DNA of 64,000 nt from Diploptera punctata (Eukaryota > Arthropoda > Insecta > Blattodea > Blaberidae). Positions 10,400-20,861 of this stretch are shown in pieces. Every line of letters begins with the position of its first letter. The stretch's first letter is position 1. Location: the NCBI GenBank assembly GCA_030220185.1, contig JASPKZ010007541.1, positions 565,501-629,500 on the forward strand, written 5' to 3'. Position numbers and translations under genes: made by a program. A model generated the notes under the pieces. It searched no databases, had not been told where the DNA came from, and saw nothing but the letters and a program-made list of their open reading frames with translations.

Positions 10400-10829
10400 C
10401 GCCAAACACCTACAGTAATCGAAAATATAATTAATTTTATTTGATACTTAGTCTCACTTAAGTTCTTTACGGTCTTATAAAATGGCAGAAAAAAGGGACA
10501 TTTCACCAACTTATGAATAACCATGGCAAATGTACGAATAACTAATCATTTATTGATAATATAATTAGAGTGAAGTTTAGGGATATCGATCACTTTAACA
10601 ATTAGTCGAATAACTGTAATATTATTCGTAAAATGAACTAAAAAAAAAGGGGAATTGCTTACCGTTCTGTTGTTTACATAGGTATAGGTCTACCAAAAAT
10701 ACAAATGTACTATCAACTTAATTTAAAAAAAAAGTATTATGGTGCCTGGGTTTGATCGGACTTCCGCCGACACTTGGGTAAATCCGATCACCATATTGAA
10801 AACTAAAGAAAAAGCTGAAATACATACAA
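10400..10829. other. Intronic sequence with a small foldback
   Basis: Nothing recognised except a roughly 60-bp imperfect inverted repeat at 10738-10797 (tatggtg..tgatcgga paired with tccgatcaccata). Confidence 0.4.
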
Positions 10830-10937
10830 ATTATACAGGGGATGATTGGAAAACGTTAGCTCAGGATAAGGATGTATGGAGAGTTTATGCCCGCGCGGCT
10901 ATGAACCTACGGGTTCGATAGTACCAGTGAGTTAGTT
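10830..10937 (+). mobile_element. L-A LINE 3'-terminal fragment
   Basis: The last roughly 30 codons (DDWKTLAQDKDVWR.., ending AAMNLRVR) plus terminus gatagtaccagtgagttagt. Heavily 5'-truncated. Confidence 0.85.
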
Positions 10938-11439
10938 AGAACATTCCCATTAAGTGCTCAACCTGGCGACTTTTTTCAGTAACACACATATCCCATCGCC
11001 GAATGAATGAGGGGGTTGATTTTTCCACTCTAATGGGGTAAGATCAGAGGATCGAGGAGCCCAATAACAACCCCTCCATGACTAATATCCCCACTTTATA
11101 CTTCTATTAATAAGGTTATATTTATTACAATAACACATTTTGATACAAAACTTGGAGTGCTTAATTAATGCATCGAAGAAACAATACATAGCGTCACTGA
11201 AGAAAACAAAGTTCATATTCGTACCTTGTTAATAAATAACGCTACAATGTTCAATAACCGTAAATATTATTTCCCCCTCGCAGTTACACAAGTTTTGTAT
11301 AAATAAATATTTCATTTTGTACTTACGTGCAAGGATATCTCAAGTGGTCACGATAAATGAGACATGTTGTATATATATATTTGGCAAAAAATGTTAGAAA
11401 ATCCATGAAACGTTGCACAAAATAACGTTGGGCTATTCC
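10938..11439. other. Intronic sequence, no feature recognised
   Basis: Nothing recognised. Confidence 0.5.
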
Positions 11440-11970
11440 GTACAACATGTGGCACGACTTTTTTATTTCCTTCACAAACTCATGTTCAAATTTTATTCTT
11501 AGGGTTCAATTTTTCAAATTATTTCCCACCACTTACAATGATTTCTATATATTTTCTAACGATTATTTCAGTATATTTTGTTATGATATTTAACTGCATA
11601 CTTAACATGAAGACGTGGCAGCCATATTGATTTTAACGAATATTCTAAACAAATCCAAAGTCGTGTTCCAGTGCAATCAACATAGAGTATGTAATAATTA
11701 ACTGTACACATATACTTCAGAATTCCAGAACTTACTATGCATTTTTGGGCGTTGCATTCTTTCACTGGTTAGAGTGCTTAAATTTCGTTAGGTTAGCTTT
11801 TAGGATGGCCTTTCCCAAGTTAAAGTATTTAAATTCCTTAGGTTAGATTTTAGGTTTGTTAAATATCGTGTATATGTTGGCTGCATCCCGTGATTCCATA
11901 GTGTAAACGCTTCGCGTATGCTGGCGCATGTTGTACGATTCGAACTTAGAAAATGTTTTCGTATCACATG
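11440..11970 (+). repeat. Dispersed repeat F, copy 1
   Basis: Matches the reverse complement of 59040-59575 along its length. Shared blocks include acatagagtatgtaataatt, ttaactgtacacatatactt and ggctgcatcccgtgattcca. No coding frame, no TIR seen. Class unknown. Confidence 0.75.
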
Positions 11971-12711
11971 TTGTAAAGAATTCCCTAAAGTTGTATTTTA
12001 CTAGAAAACAGGAACTAATTTTAATATTAGTGATTAGAAATTTTAAAATGCACAAAACACTTGACATTCAGAAGATAAATAGAAAATTATGATTGATGGC
12101 ATGAATATGCAACTGTTATCGAAACAAACTTTAAGGATGTTGGATGTGGCTTGTGGAACAGTAAAGTTAGATGTACAAGAAGGGCTTTTCATCTCTACAG
12201 AGACTAAGGTCCGTCCACACGTTTGACTGCTCTAGTGATTCCTTTGACGGCTGTGTTCAGCTTCAGATTGGCAACATCCCAGGTCCAAGTCAGGGGTATA
12301 CATGTTATTTGATCTAGGTACAGTGAATATATTAATGTATAACATAAAAACGTTATTTAAAAAGTATTTATGTAGTAGTTATTTATGTTGCAATATTAAA
12401 AAAAGTTTACGTATGAGTTCAGATGTTTACGACAGAAGCCTAGCTGACATCAGAAATTCGAAACAAATTTGTAACTATCTTCAATCCCTGCTACGAATAT
12501 GAAAGCATATTATCTCGAATTTCAAGATTTTTAATAAAGTAATAGCCTATTAGCAAGTATTATTCAATAACATGCAAAGTAACAGCACTAAATTATGCTT
12601 AAAATGCACTTCCTCTTGTGGAATGTTGAGATTGTGAGGATTATATCAAGATTAAACGAGAATAATAGTAAAATTTCCAAAATAGAATATGTCATTGAAA
12701 ATTCAACAAAA
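11971..12711. other. Intronic sequence, no feature recognised
   Basis: Nothing recognised. Short open frames here are not supported. Confidence 0.5.
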
Positions 12712-13472
12712 ATTATCATAAGTAATGCCACGAGTGATTTCAAAATTATCGATAAATTCACGACTCACGAAGTGAGGAGTGAATTTATCTAGAGAATTTG
12801 GAAATCAAGAGTGGCATTTGTTAGGACTATTCAACGAATAAAATTAAGCTGTTTACTCACAAATCATTATTTAACTATAGTTATTTTAAAATATTTATAT
12901 ATTTAATGTAAACGGCGATGTTTGAAAACAAATGAGAAACGATAGGTACGCTTCATCTGCTTCTTTTGTTTATCACTGCAACCAGATCATACTATTTATT
13001 GCCAAAGAAACGCAATATTGTAAGAATGCTCTCTAGTGGAGAAAAAATGAAACACATCAAACTGTATATCAATTCATTTCTGATGTCGTATGATGTAAAT
13101 ATGACAATTATATTTTTCTGGATTGTTACCTGAGAAAAAATATATTTATGAAAGTGCAAACAGTGGTTTCTTTTTCTGGTGGTATAATCAATTGCTACAA
13201 ATGTTTTTATATTAACTTCCGCATGCGGCATGTGTTGACATTCATGCACTATATATACAATCTGGTAGCCGTATTTCTCACAGGCTCAGTCACTGCAAAA
13301 TAATGGTCAGACCTGTTCAGAATATTAAAAAGGAGGAGCTTTCTTTAATATGGTAATTATAACACTGATAAATATTTGGTGAAACACGACTCTGATTGGT
13401 TGTAAAACAGAAATCATTGAAACGTGATTGGTCATTGACTCCCATTTGGGGCATGAGTTAAATAGTCTTATA
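12712..13472 (+). repeat. Dispersed repeat E, copy 1 (uninterrupted)
   Basis: The same sequence lies at 41562-42522 (+), in pieces at 44194-45975 (-) and at 60245-60965 (-). One end begins cataagtaatgccacgagtg and carries a hairpin (gataaattcac.. paired with ..gtgaatttatc, 12748-12790). The other end has tcccatttggggcatgagtt. It shows no conserved reading frame. It may be a non-autonomous DNA transposon, but TIRs are at best weak (12 of 17 positions). Confidence 0.75.
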
Positions 13473-13890
13473 AATGTATAAACTTGTAGCAATGAAACAA
13501 ATTGAAGTTGTTTGAAGCAGTACTTTTTCTTATAATTAAATAAGTAATGATGATACAAACTAATTATTTATATCCTTATATTAATAGTATTATTGTCTAT
13601 AAAATGAAACAAATTAATTTGTAATTTGCTAATTTTAGCGGAATTACTACTAAATTAAACAGTTTAATTTTTATACAAGGAATTCATTTTAAGACGAAAC
13701 CTCACATCATTCTGCCGCCGTGAGCAGTACGATCGCAGCGTGGGAGACAAGTTGTACACAACATCCTAGCGGTTAGTTACTTCAGTGTTTTGTAATGGGA
13801 CGCATGTCGCTTGTTGTCGTGTTTTACATAAGAAAGTAATCGAAAATTAAGTATACGGTTAAACAGTGAATTTATTTGGTGGAAGGTTAC

Positions 13891-14872
13891 TTATTGAGAA
13901 ATAACCATAGAAGGCCCGTTCGGAGATTTCCTCAAAAATATCCTGAATGTACGATACCTACAAAATCGTGCCTTTTGAAGTTGATAAAAGAGTGACATTC
14001 AACAGGTTCAGTTTGTGATATTTCGAAGAAGCGTGAAAGGCACGTTTTAACAGTAGAGAAACTTGAGGACATTCGGGTGCGATTAGAAATAAGTCCTAGA
14101 AAATCACTGAAACCTTTGGCGCAGGAAACTGACATATCCAAGGGGTCAGCCCACAAAACGACCAGACTGATGAAATTGCGATCTTATAGACAAAGATTTA
14201 TGCAAGAACTTATAGAGGCAGATTTCGCCGCAAGAATAAGGTTCTGTAATTGTTTTCGGGGAAGTGTATATAATGTGAATTTGGATCCACAGCTAATGTT
14301 TATGTCTGACGAGGCATGTTTCTATTTTTCCGGATATTTAAATTCCCGAAATGTGCGAATGTGGAGTACTGAGAATCCGCATAATATACAGGAAGTTCCT
14401 TTGCATCCCATTCAAATAAGGGTTTGGTGTGCGGTAAGCGCACGGCGGATAATTTTATCTATATTCTTTGAAAACAGTGTAAACTCAGATGTTTATGTGA
14501 ATAATGTTGCGTCCATTTCTTAATGATTTGATACAGGAAGAAAAGGATTATAGATATTTTCAACAGGATGTTACCACAGCGTATACCGCTCATAATTCTA
14601 TAGAAACTTTACGTGAAGTGTTCGATGATAGGAAAATTAGCACAGGTTTATGGCCCCCTAGATCAGCGGACCTAACGTACCGTGATTATTATCATTGGGG
14701 ATACCTAAAGGGAAAAGTTTACCGAAATAATCCTCATACCTTAGGAGAACTTAAGGTCGTCTTATTGCCGAAACGGAATTACAGAAAGTGGCAGATAATT
14801 TGTTTAAACGATGTGAGGCATATCTTACTGCAAACGGGGGTCATTTTTAACACTATCTCAATTAAACGGTGA
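13891..14872 (+). pseudogene. Tc1/mariner-superfamily DDE transposase pseudogene
   Basis: The frame starts near 13891 with 'NNHRRPVRRFPQKYPECT' and has a TGA at 13993-13995. It continues through the HTH-like stretch at about 14080-14170 and reaches the first Asp in 'FMSDEACFYFSGYLNSRN' (about 14320). A frameshift at 14504-14523 moves to the frame with 'YFQQDVTTAYTA' (second Asp), then 'LWPPRSADLTYRDYYHWGYL' (third Asp). I count 38 residues between the last two Asp. Substitutions in the QDGA and SPDL motifs support long decay. Element ends not found. Confidence 0.85.
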
Positions 14873-15112
14873 GTAATAAGCCTCTATGTGTAGACCTATT
14901 TTTTATAATAATCTAAATTAGTTGAGTTATTTGTATTTTGTAGCTTATAACTGTCTTCATTTGCCGATGGTAACGGAACACGCTCCTCGTCGGTGCAAGC
15001 ACAATAGCAGAACGGAGAGCTCCAGCAACACTGTTAAAAGGTTTCCGCTTAAAATGGATTCCCTGTATAATGAGTTTGCGTAATGTTATATCTGGCTTCA
15101 TTAATTATATTA

Positions 15113-15207
15113 TCATCAGCATTATCGTCATCGTCATCATATTCATCATCGCCATAATCATCATCATCACCACCATCATCATCACCACAACCATCACCAT
15201 CACTATC

Positions 15208-15273
<66 letters not shown>

Positions 15274-15274
15274 G
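15113..15274. repeat. (CAT)n-like then (ATT)n microsatellite
   Basis: About 95 bp of imperfect CAT/CAC triplets, then about 66 bp of ATT. Long homopolymeric open frames over it (Ile, Asn or Met runs) are not proteins. Confidence 0.95.
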
Positions 15275-15275
15275 G

Positions 15276-15345
15276 ACAAAGAGGAATGGCGTTTGGTTTC
15301 CGGAAGACGGCGGCAGCTGCCATCATACCGGACGATGATGATGAT
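15276..15345 (+). mobile_element. L-C-type LINE 3'-terminal scrap
   Basis: Encodes 'DKEEWRLVSGRRRQLP' followed by a (GAT)n tail. It parallels the end of the L-C copies ('..RLWRFGTGRRQQL' at 27500, 'RNDVWFPEDVDS' at 21490). About 70 bp survive. Confidence 0.6.
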
Positions 15346-15774
15346 GATGTTTATTATTATTATTATTTTATTTTTTTATTATTAACTTATTATTGGATAT
15401 TCATGCTGTATAGCTTATATTATGTTCTAATGTGTAGGAACGTCACAAAGAGAGAAGTGTCAAATTTGATGTTTTAAAACGTTGTAAGTACAAAGAGAAT
15501 TAGATTTAAAGTATGTATTGTGCTTACACTTAGAAGTCATAACCATAAATTCTCTGATTAAAGAAGGTAAGGTATTACAAAAATTGGATACAGTTTCAAA
15601 ATTATTTTCAGTGATATTGTATTTGCTTTTTTTATATTTTTTATGTAGATATTATGGCTGCCCTTGCTTCTTAATTTGTTTACTAGTGAATTATGCCTCC
15701 TTTTTTGATAATATTTACACATTCCTTCCGGTAGTCTATAAAATTGTTTTGCCTAATCAACATTATTTTGATTA

Positions 15775-16017
15775 ATTATATTTGAATTTCATATTTATTA
15801 TATAATTCAGTGACAGCTGTTTCGGTACACTGTACCTTCTTCAGACATGTTAACAAAAATGTTAATAATTTGTTAACATGTCTGAAGAAGGTACAGTGTG
15901 CCGAAACAGCTCTCACTGAATTATATAATAAATATGAAAATCAAATAAAACTACGTTTTCTTTTTATTTGATTAATAAATATGGATTTTCATCAAGTAAA
16001 CACCAACTCAACTGATT
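15775..16017. mobile_element. Inverted-repeat element, possible Penelope-like terminal repeat pair
   Basis: Arms 15780-15857 and 15869-15946 are near-perfect reverse complements around an 11-bp spacer, followed by a 70-bp single-copy tail. The 13-bp attattttgatta lies at 15762-15774 and 16018-16030, a perfect target duplication enclosing the whole 243 bp. Each arm contains CTGAAGA, a 5-bp stem closed by AGT, then GAAA, as in a hammerhead ribozyme core. Penelope-like elements are known to carry such cores in their terminal repeats and to insert as inverted partial copies. This assignment is inference. Confidence 0.6.
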
Positions 16018-16062
16018 ATTATTTTGATTATTTCTTTTTAATTTTTGTATCATTATTTAAAT

Positions 16063-16330
16063 TTAATACAGCGCATATTTAATATATGAAAATAAATTAC
16101 GTGTATTTTGATCTAAGATACGTTTATGAACAGTTTTGAGGATTGATTTTATGTTTACAAATTGTATTTCCTTCTGTCTAAGCATCTTTTTTTTTCCAAA
16201 TTCCCATCCTTTAATGGCTTCCTGAATATAATTCTTCCAACTGTGTTTAGATCGTCCCAAACTCTTTCTTTCTAATGCTATTATTCTAATGTCGTATTGG
16301 GTCATATTGTATTTTCCATCCGACTGTGTG
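16063..16330 (-). mobile_element. Possible degenerate LINE C-terminal fragment
   Basis: A minus-strand frame keeps 'LGRSKHSWKNYIQEA', similar in layout to the 'GRP(K/R)..W' segment near the end of L-B/L-C polyproteins. No other support. Confidence 0.3.
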
Positions 16331-16568
16331 CCAATATTACTTTAACTGACACTTTTGTATTTCATCAATGGTATCTTATCTCCTCCGATATATTCTCTTA
16401 TTTATATATTTGGTATGTGTCTTTTCTAAATTGATTATAATTTTATTTCTGAATTATTAATATAAATTGCTCACATGTAGCAGATCTTCATTGCGAGATC
16501 GAAAGAATAGTAAATAAATAATGCAATTCATCTAGATAACAAACCCCCACACACACAACACACATATA

Positions 16569-16876
16569 GTAAAGTAAAGTAAAGAGATCCCACTACAGGC
16601 TTCAGGAGGCCCTTGGGGTAGCAGGAGGTTAATGCTCCCACTATTTATAGACAATCGGCACTTTGTCAGCCGGGTTGTCAGCCCTGCGTGACGGCCGCCT
16701 TTACCCCCAGAGCAAGTGTCTGGTACTCATTTCCGTTAGAGGCTGAGTCGACCCCAGGGCCATAGTGCCGCCAGAGGGTTTGGGACAGTTTAAAAATCCT
16801 GACCCCAACGGGACTTGAACCCTCGACCCTCCGGCTTGTAGCTCAGTGCCTTAACCACTATGCTACGGCGTGCCCA
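16569..16876 (-). mobile_element. SINE-C, full-length
   Basis: Minus strand: head gccgtagcatagtggttaag (box A) and gggttcaagtcccgttgggg (box B), body, then a short (TTTAC)n tail at 16569-16585. It matches 20113-20414 and 62026-62314. Flanks are CA/TA-rich, so a target duplication cannot be judged. Confidence 0.9.
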
Positions 16877-16877
16877 T

Positions 16878-16912
<35 letters not shown>

Positions 16913-16913
16913 A

Positions 16914-17276
16914 TGTCCACCGCTGTGGTCTCGAGTTAGCGTATTGCCTTGTCACGCAGCGGGCCCGGGTTCGATCCTCGGTAGGGACAGTTTTTCTGGG
17001 TGAGGTTTTTATCGGGGTTTTTCTTCACCTGTAAGACAAATGTCCGAAAAACCTTTAAGGCCGAAACGGTCCCCGAAATTATATGGCCATCATCATCACC
17101 ATCATCATCCTTATCATTATCATAATCATCATCATCATTCTTCACCGGTGTGGAAAGTAACGGGAAGCTACCACACCTACAATTCCCTAGTAAAGCTGCA
17201 AAGCATAGCATGGAAATGCTATGATTGCAGTCAAAGACCTGCCCTCGGGCAGAATTACTATCGATGGATATATATA
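16914..17276 (+). mobile_element. SINE-D, full-length
   Basis: The head ccgctgtggtctcgagttag..ccttgtcacgcagcggg..gggttcgatcctcgg keeps a tRNA-Asp-like anticodon region (GTCACGCAG) and box B. The body has ttcacctgtaagacaaatgt, an internal CAT microsatellite and gacctgccctcgggcagaat. It is inserted between (TA)n runs. Confidence 0.9.
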
Positions 17277-17280
17277 TATA

Positions 17281-17804
17281 CCGACAAATTTCAGGGACTG
17301 GTTCCTGACTGGAAATGAAGGAAAAAGGTCCTATAAACATGTATCCGGAAATGAACGATGTGCGTGCAACGACAACAAATCGTTCCTGTACACAGTACAT
17401 AGCACAATCGCATCCACGTCACAACAGATGTTCAAAGTGGCCTCCATGTGATGAAATTCACGCGTTCATACGTTGTATCATGGATTGCCTCACTCTTTCG
17501 CATGTTCCGGCCTCTCTCCGAATAGTTTCACAGGCGACGTGGACACGCTGTTGAAGGATATGCAGATCAGGAACTAGTTCAGCATACACAACGCTTTTCA
17601 GGTGCCCCCAGAAGTAAAAATTCCACGGAGTTTAAGTCCGGTGATCTAGCAGGCCAAGCAACAGGGCCGAGAGAATATTGTCATTCGTCAGTGTCATCTA
17701 CCGTGGCAACGATTCATTTATGGACACTTATTCATATGAATTTATCCCTCCATTTACAGTCAGGAATCTGTCCCTGCATTTTGCCGGTGTAATTAAATTT
17801 CAAC

Positions 17805-17805
<1 letters not shown>
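17281..17805 (-). mobile_element. Internally deleted Tc1/mariner-superfamily transposon
   Basis: The ends are inverted copies: cagggactggttcctgactg near 17292 against the complement of cagtcaggaatctgtccctg near 17760. Between them a minus-strand relic of the transposase C-terminus is readable ('FYFWGHLKSVVYAELVPD', 'CERVRQSMIQRMNA', 'HGGHFEHLL'), about 17400-17650. The N-terminal half and the first catalytic Asp are deleted. The left terminus abuts SINE-D through a (TA)n run. Confidence 0.75.
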
Positions 17806-17843
<38 letters not shown>

Positions 17844-18741
17844 TATTCGCACTTTAGGTCTCACATATTTCTAATTTGGAAGTAAATTTTCGCTATTAAC
17901 TGCAGATTTTATTATTGGTGTTAACATGATACATGTTTGAAAATCTGCACAAAACTCACAAACATTAAAGTAATTTTAATTATTGATTTTTAAACACACA
18001 ATTAGCCAATTACATAAATTATTACAATTTCAATAAACGATACTCTTACAACACATAACGATAATTTGTGAAATGTTAATGCTAGCAAAATTAAAAATGA
18101 GCTGATCAGTTGCAGCAATATCACGGACGATATAATACACATGTAAATACATCCTGTGAACAATAACGCCATTATACCAGTTCTCCATTCATACAACGAT
18201 TCAGGGCATAAACTGATACAGTTATATGATATGTGTACGTAGGAAACCTCATTAACCCATTTATGGCCTAGTTATATTAGCCCTTTAGGATACCCCTTTA
18301 TAACAGCCAATTATAATTATAATGTGTTATGGATTCTATTGGAGCAATTATGCAGGTTATATTATTTTTAGCATTTTGTAGGAATGAAATACATTTATGA
18401 AAAGAAAATACAGTAAAAATTGTTCCCCTATGTTCACATTAATTATAGTTAGTTTTTTGGAAATATCTAGATATTAAATACCTTCAAAGAGTTAATATTT
18501 TATTTAGATGACTTATGATTAATGCCTTTCTACTGTGTAGGCTATTCTTTCTTAAAAAAATTATATTCAGATTTTTTTCATTTGTAATATTATGTTAATT
18601 CATAATAATTGTAAGGGTATTACTTGCAATCGAGACAGTTTGAGTTATCCGATAAGATAGTTCATCATCGCCATCATAATCCATTCACGAATTTAGGTCA
18701 TTTGTTGTCATTTTTCTTCCTCAATAAAATCACAATACATA
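17806..18741. other. (TA)n run then unrecognised sequence
   Basis: (TA)n at 17807-17841. The remainder shows nothing. Confidence 0.5.
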
Positions 18742-19312
18742 CGGGGTGAATCATAAATATGGCTATATGTTTGATCGCGTTGTGTGATGAAAATATTATC
18801 ATTACAGGAAATATGAAATTACCGTTGGAAAGGCAATTATTCAAATTACAACAATTGAATAAAAAAAAGTGTAGAACTTACGTCATTAGTCAAAATGGCG
18901 TTGAATATGCAACAGCAAATTGCAATTGCTGCATGGGCAATAACGTATGCTAATGATCGTGAGGCCGCAAGGCGGGCATGACGTGAGTTTAACGTAGCAT
19001 TGCAGCCGTCGACTGTGGGGAAGTGAAGAAAACGACTGCTGGAAACGGGAAGGATGCAGAAAATCAAACCTCCTGGAAGGCCTCGCATTAGCACGGATGT
19101 AGAAACAACGAAGAGAGTTGTGGAGGCGTTCGACGCTAGCCCACAAAAATCAACCCGCCAAGCTGCACGTGAGCAGTGATTTGTTTTGTTTTGTTCTATT
19201 GTTCTAATTTGAAGGATTTCCTTTCCAATGATAACATCACATTTCCTTTAATAATAATAATATTTTCGTCACAAAATGCGATCAAATGTATAACCATATT
19301 TCTGAATCACTC
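18742..19312 (+). mobile_element. Deletion derivative of the 54573 transposon family
   Basis: Terminal inverted repeats of about 125 bp (18742-18866; 19185-19312) match those of 54573-55958, e.g. gaatcataaatatggctata. Between them only the transposase N-terminus remains (18895-19174: 'MALNMQQQIAIAAWAITYAND', 'GRPRISTDVETTKRVVEAFD', 'STRQAARE'), with in-frame stops. It joins abruptly to the right TIR at about 19175. A TA lies outside each end. Confidence 0.85.
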
Positions 19313-19423
19313 TAAGTATTTTAGTGGATGTCCTGGTCTCTTCATCCTGCAGGTTGAAAGCTTAACATCTATTTGGGTATTATGTGATCCTCTATGATGA
19401 AAATATTGCATCCATGTTGACTT

Positions 19424-19488
19424 TAACTAACTAACTAACTAAGTCACTGGCCCTATCGAAACCTTAGTTTCATGGCCGCGCGAACATA
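19424..19488 (-). mobile_element. L-A LINE 3'-terminal scrap
   Basis: (TAAC)n tail, then tcactggccctatcgaaacc..catggccgcgcg, the L-A terminus. It is cut off at a SINE-A copy. Confidence 0.75.
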
Positions 19489-19712
19489 AGGGAAGAAGTC
19501 TCATGTAATTTCGGCCAATATGGGACTGGTGCCCATCCAGTATCGTGAGGTATTTGGGTAGATACAATAAGTAGCGACTCCAGATTGAAAAGATCAGCTA
19601 CAACGGCTGGGAGATCCGACATGCTCATCACTTGTCACCCCTACACTGGCTGGACCATCGTCTACCTCTGTGATATACACGTGTAGATGTGAGGCCAGCA
19701 GTCGGATGGTAG
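19487..19712 (+). mobile_element. SINE-A, diverged, headless
   Basis: Body similarity (gggaagaagtctcatg..tttcggccaatatgggactgg; caccctacactggct-like) with many substitutions. No tRNA-like head. It joins L-A at its left. Confidence 0.75.
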
Positions 19713-19747
19713 GCCAAGGAACGTCTAGACTTGTCACGCCTTGGAGT

Positions 19748-20053
19748 TTTTATTTCCTTACAGATGTCAATGAGTAACATGTGGTTAGTTCATCGCCTCA
19801 TTGAGACATCTAGAAGCCAACTAAGGTATTATTTGGATGGGAAAGATCGGTTCAATTTAGATCAGAGGTACTGATATAGGCATGAGGATCTTCTATAGCC
19901 CGAAAATATTGAGGCCCTGACCCATGGTTTAATATCCCTCCGGGAGGTCTTTTCCATTGGATTTTTCATCATAAAATCTATCGATTCCGCTTTAAACCCG
20001 CGACGTTTGGAACTAGAGGCAAGGAACGTAACCACTAGACCACCAATGCCGAC
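19748..20053 (-). mobile_element. SINE-E, diverged
   Basis: Minus-strand match to the copies at 45280 and 46723: head region complement (gcaaggaacgtaaccactag), atccctccgggagg.., and gacatctagaagccaac. Substantially mutated. Confidence 0.75.
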
Positions 20054-20065
20054 GGACTGCTCTTA

Positions 20066-20530
20066 CACTGGTCAACAAATCTACCAGGATCCTTGCGGAA
20101 TGTTCTATATGAAGTTAAAGTGATCCCACTACAGGCCTCAGGAGGCCCTTGGGGTAGTAGGAGGTTAAGGCTCCCACTTTTTCTTGACAATCGGCACTTG
20201 ATGTCAGCCGGGTTGTCAGCCCTGCGTGACGGCCGCCTTTACTCCAGAACAAGCGTCTGGTACTCATTTCAGTTAGAGGCTGAGTCGACCCCAGGGCCAT
20301 AGTGCCGCCAGAAGGTTTGGGTCAGTTTAAAAATCCTGACCCCACCGGGACTCGAACCCTCGACCTTCCGGCTTGTAGCGCAGTGCCTTAACCACTACGC
20401 TACGGCGTGCCCCCATGTTCTATATGACAAGAGTAATCTACTGTACTTCCCTTATAAACCAAATGGGTACAGACTTTCGTAGTTGACATTGTATCTCGAT
20501 CAACCTAGTTTTTCGGGGCACTAATGTAGG
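20066..20530 (+). mobile_element. Possible CACTG-ended element fragment, split by SINE-C
   Basis: Begins ttacactggtcaacaaat, sharing the 12-bp terminus CACTGGTCAACA with the element at 21870. It is interrupted by SINE-C at 20113-20414. Similarity beyond the terminus is weak and the right end is undefined. Confidence 0.35.
20113..20414 (-). mobile_element. SINE-C, full-length, 13-bp target duplication
   Basis: Complete head and body on the minus strand. The flanking 13-mer atgttctatatga at 20100-20112 and 20415-20427 is a perfect target-site duplication. Confidence 0.95.
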
Positions 20531-20861
20531 CTTTAGGCTACGTCTAGATTTCCACAACATAATGTGGGAAGTTTACCAACTGGTATAGAGAACATCCAAA
20601 TGCCTCTTCATGTAATTTGTCACCCGCATGAATATATTAACGAGATTCCCTCAGTCCCTGTAAATGTCGTCTGTTAAATGTGCACTTTTTTATCAGCTGA
20701 AGATGGACATGTTCCATAAATTCTTACAGAAGTTTTAACTTAAATTCTTCTTAGTTAAGGATGACTGAGATTTCAAGTACATATTTATACAATAATAAAA
20801 TATCAATTTTAAGGTAATATAAAAAGTTAAATTAATAACTTTTTATTGCCTAAAATTTGAT

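Noticed and set aside
12712..13472. Conserved protein in repeat E ('FVAIDYTT..')
   Set aside because: The frame is not maintained between copies 1 and 4: similarity shifts frame within about 10 codons.
15049..15477. Open frames of poly-Asn, poly-Ile or poly-Met
   Set aside because: They are translations of the (CAT)n/(ATT)n microsatellite.
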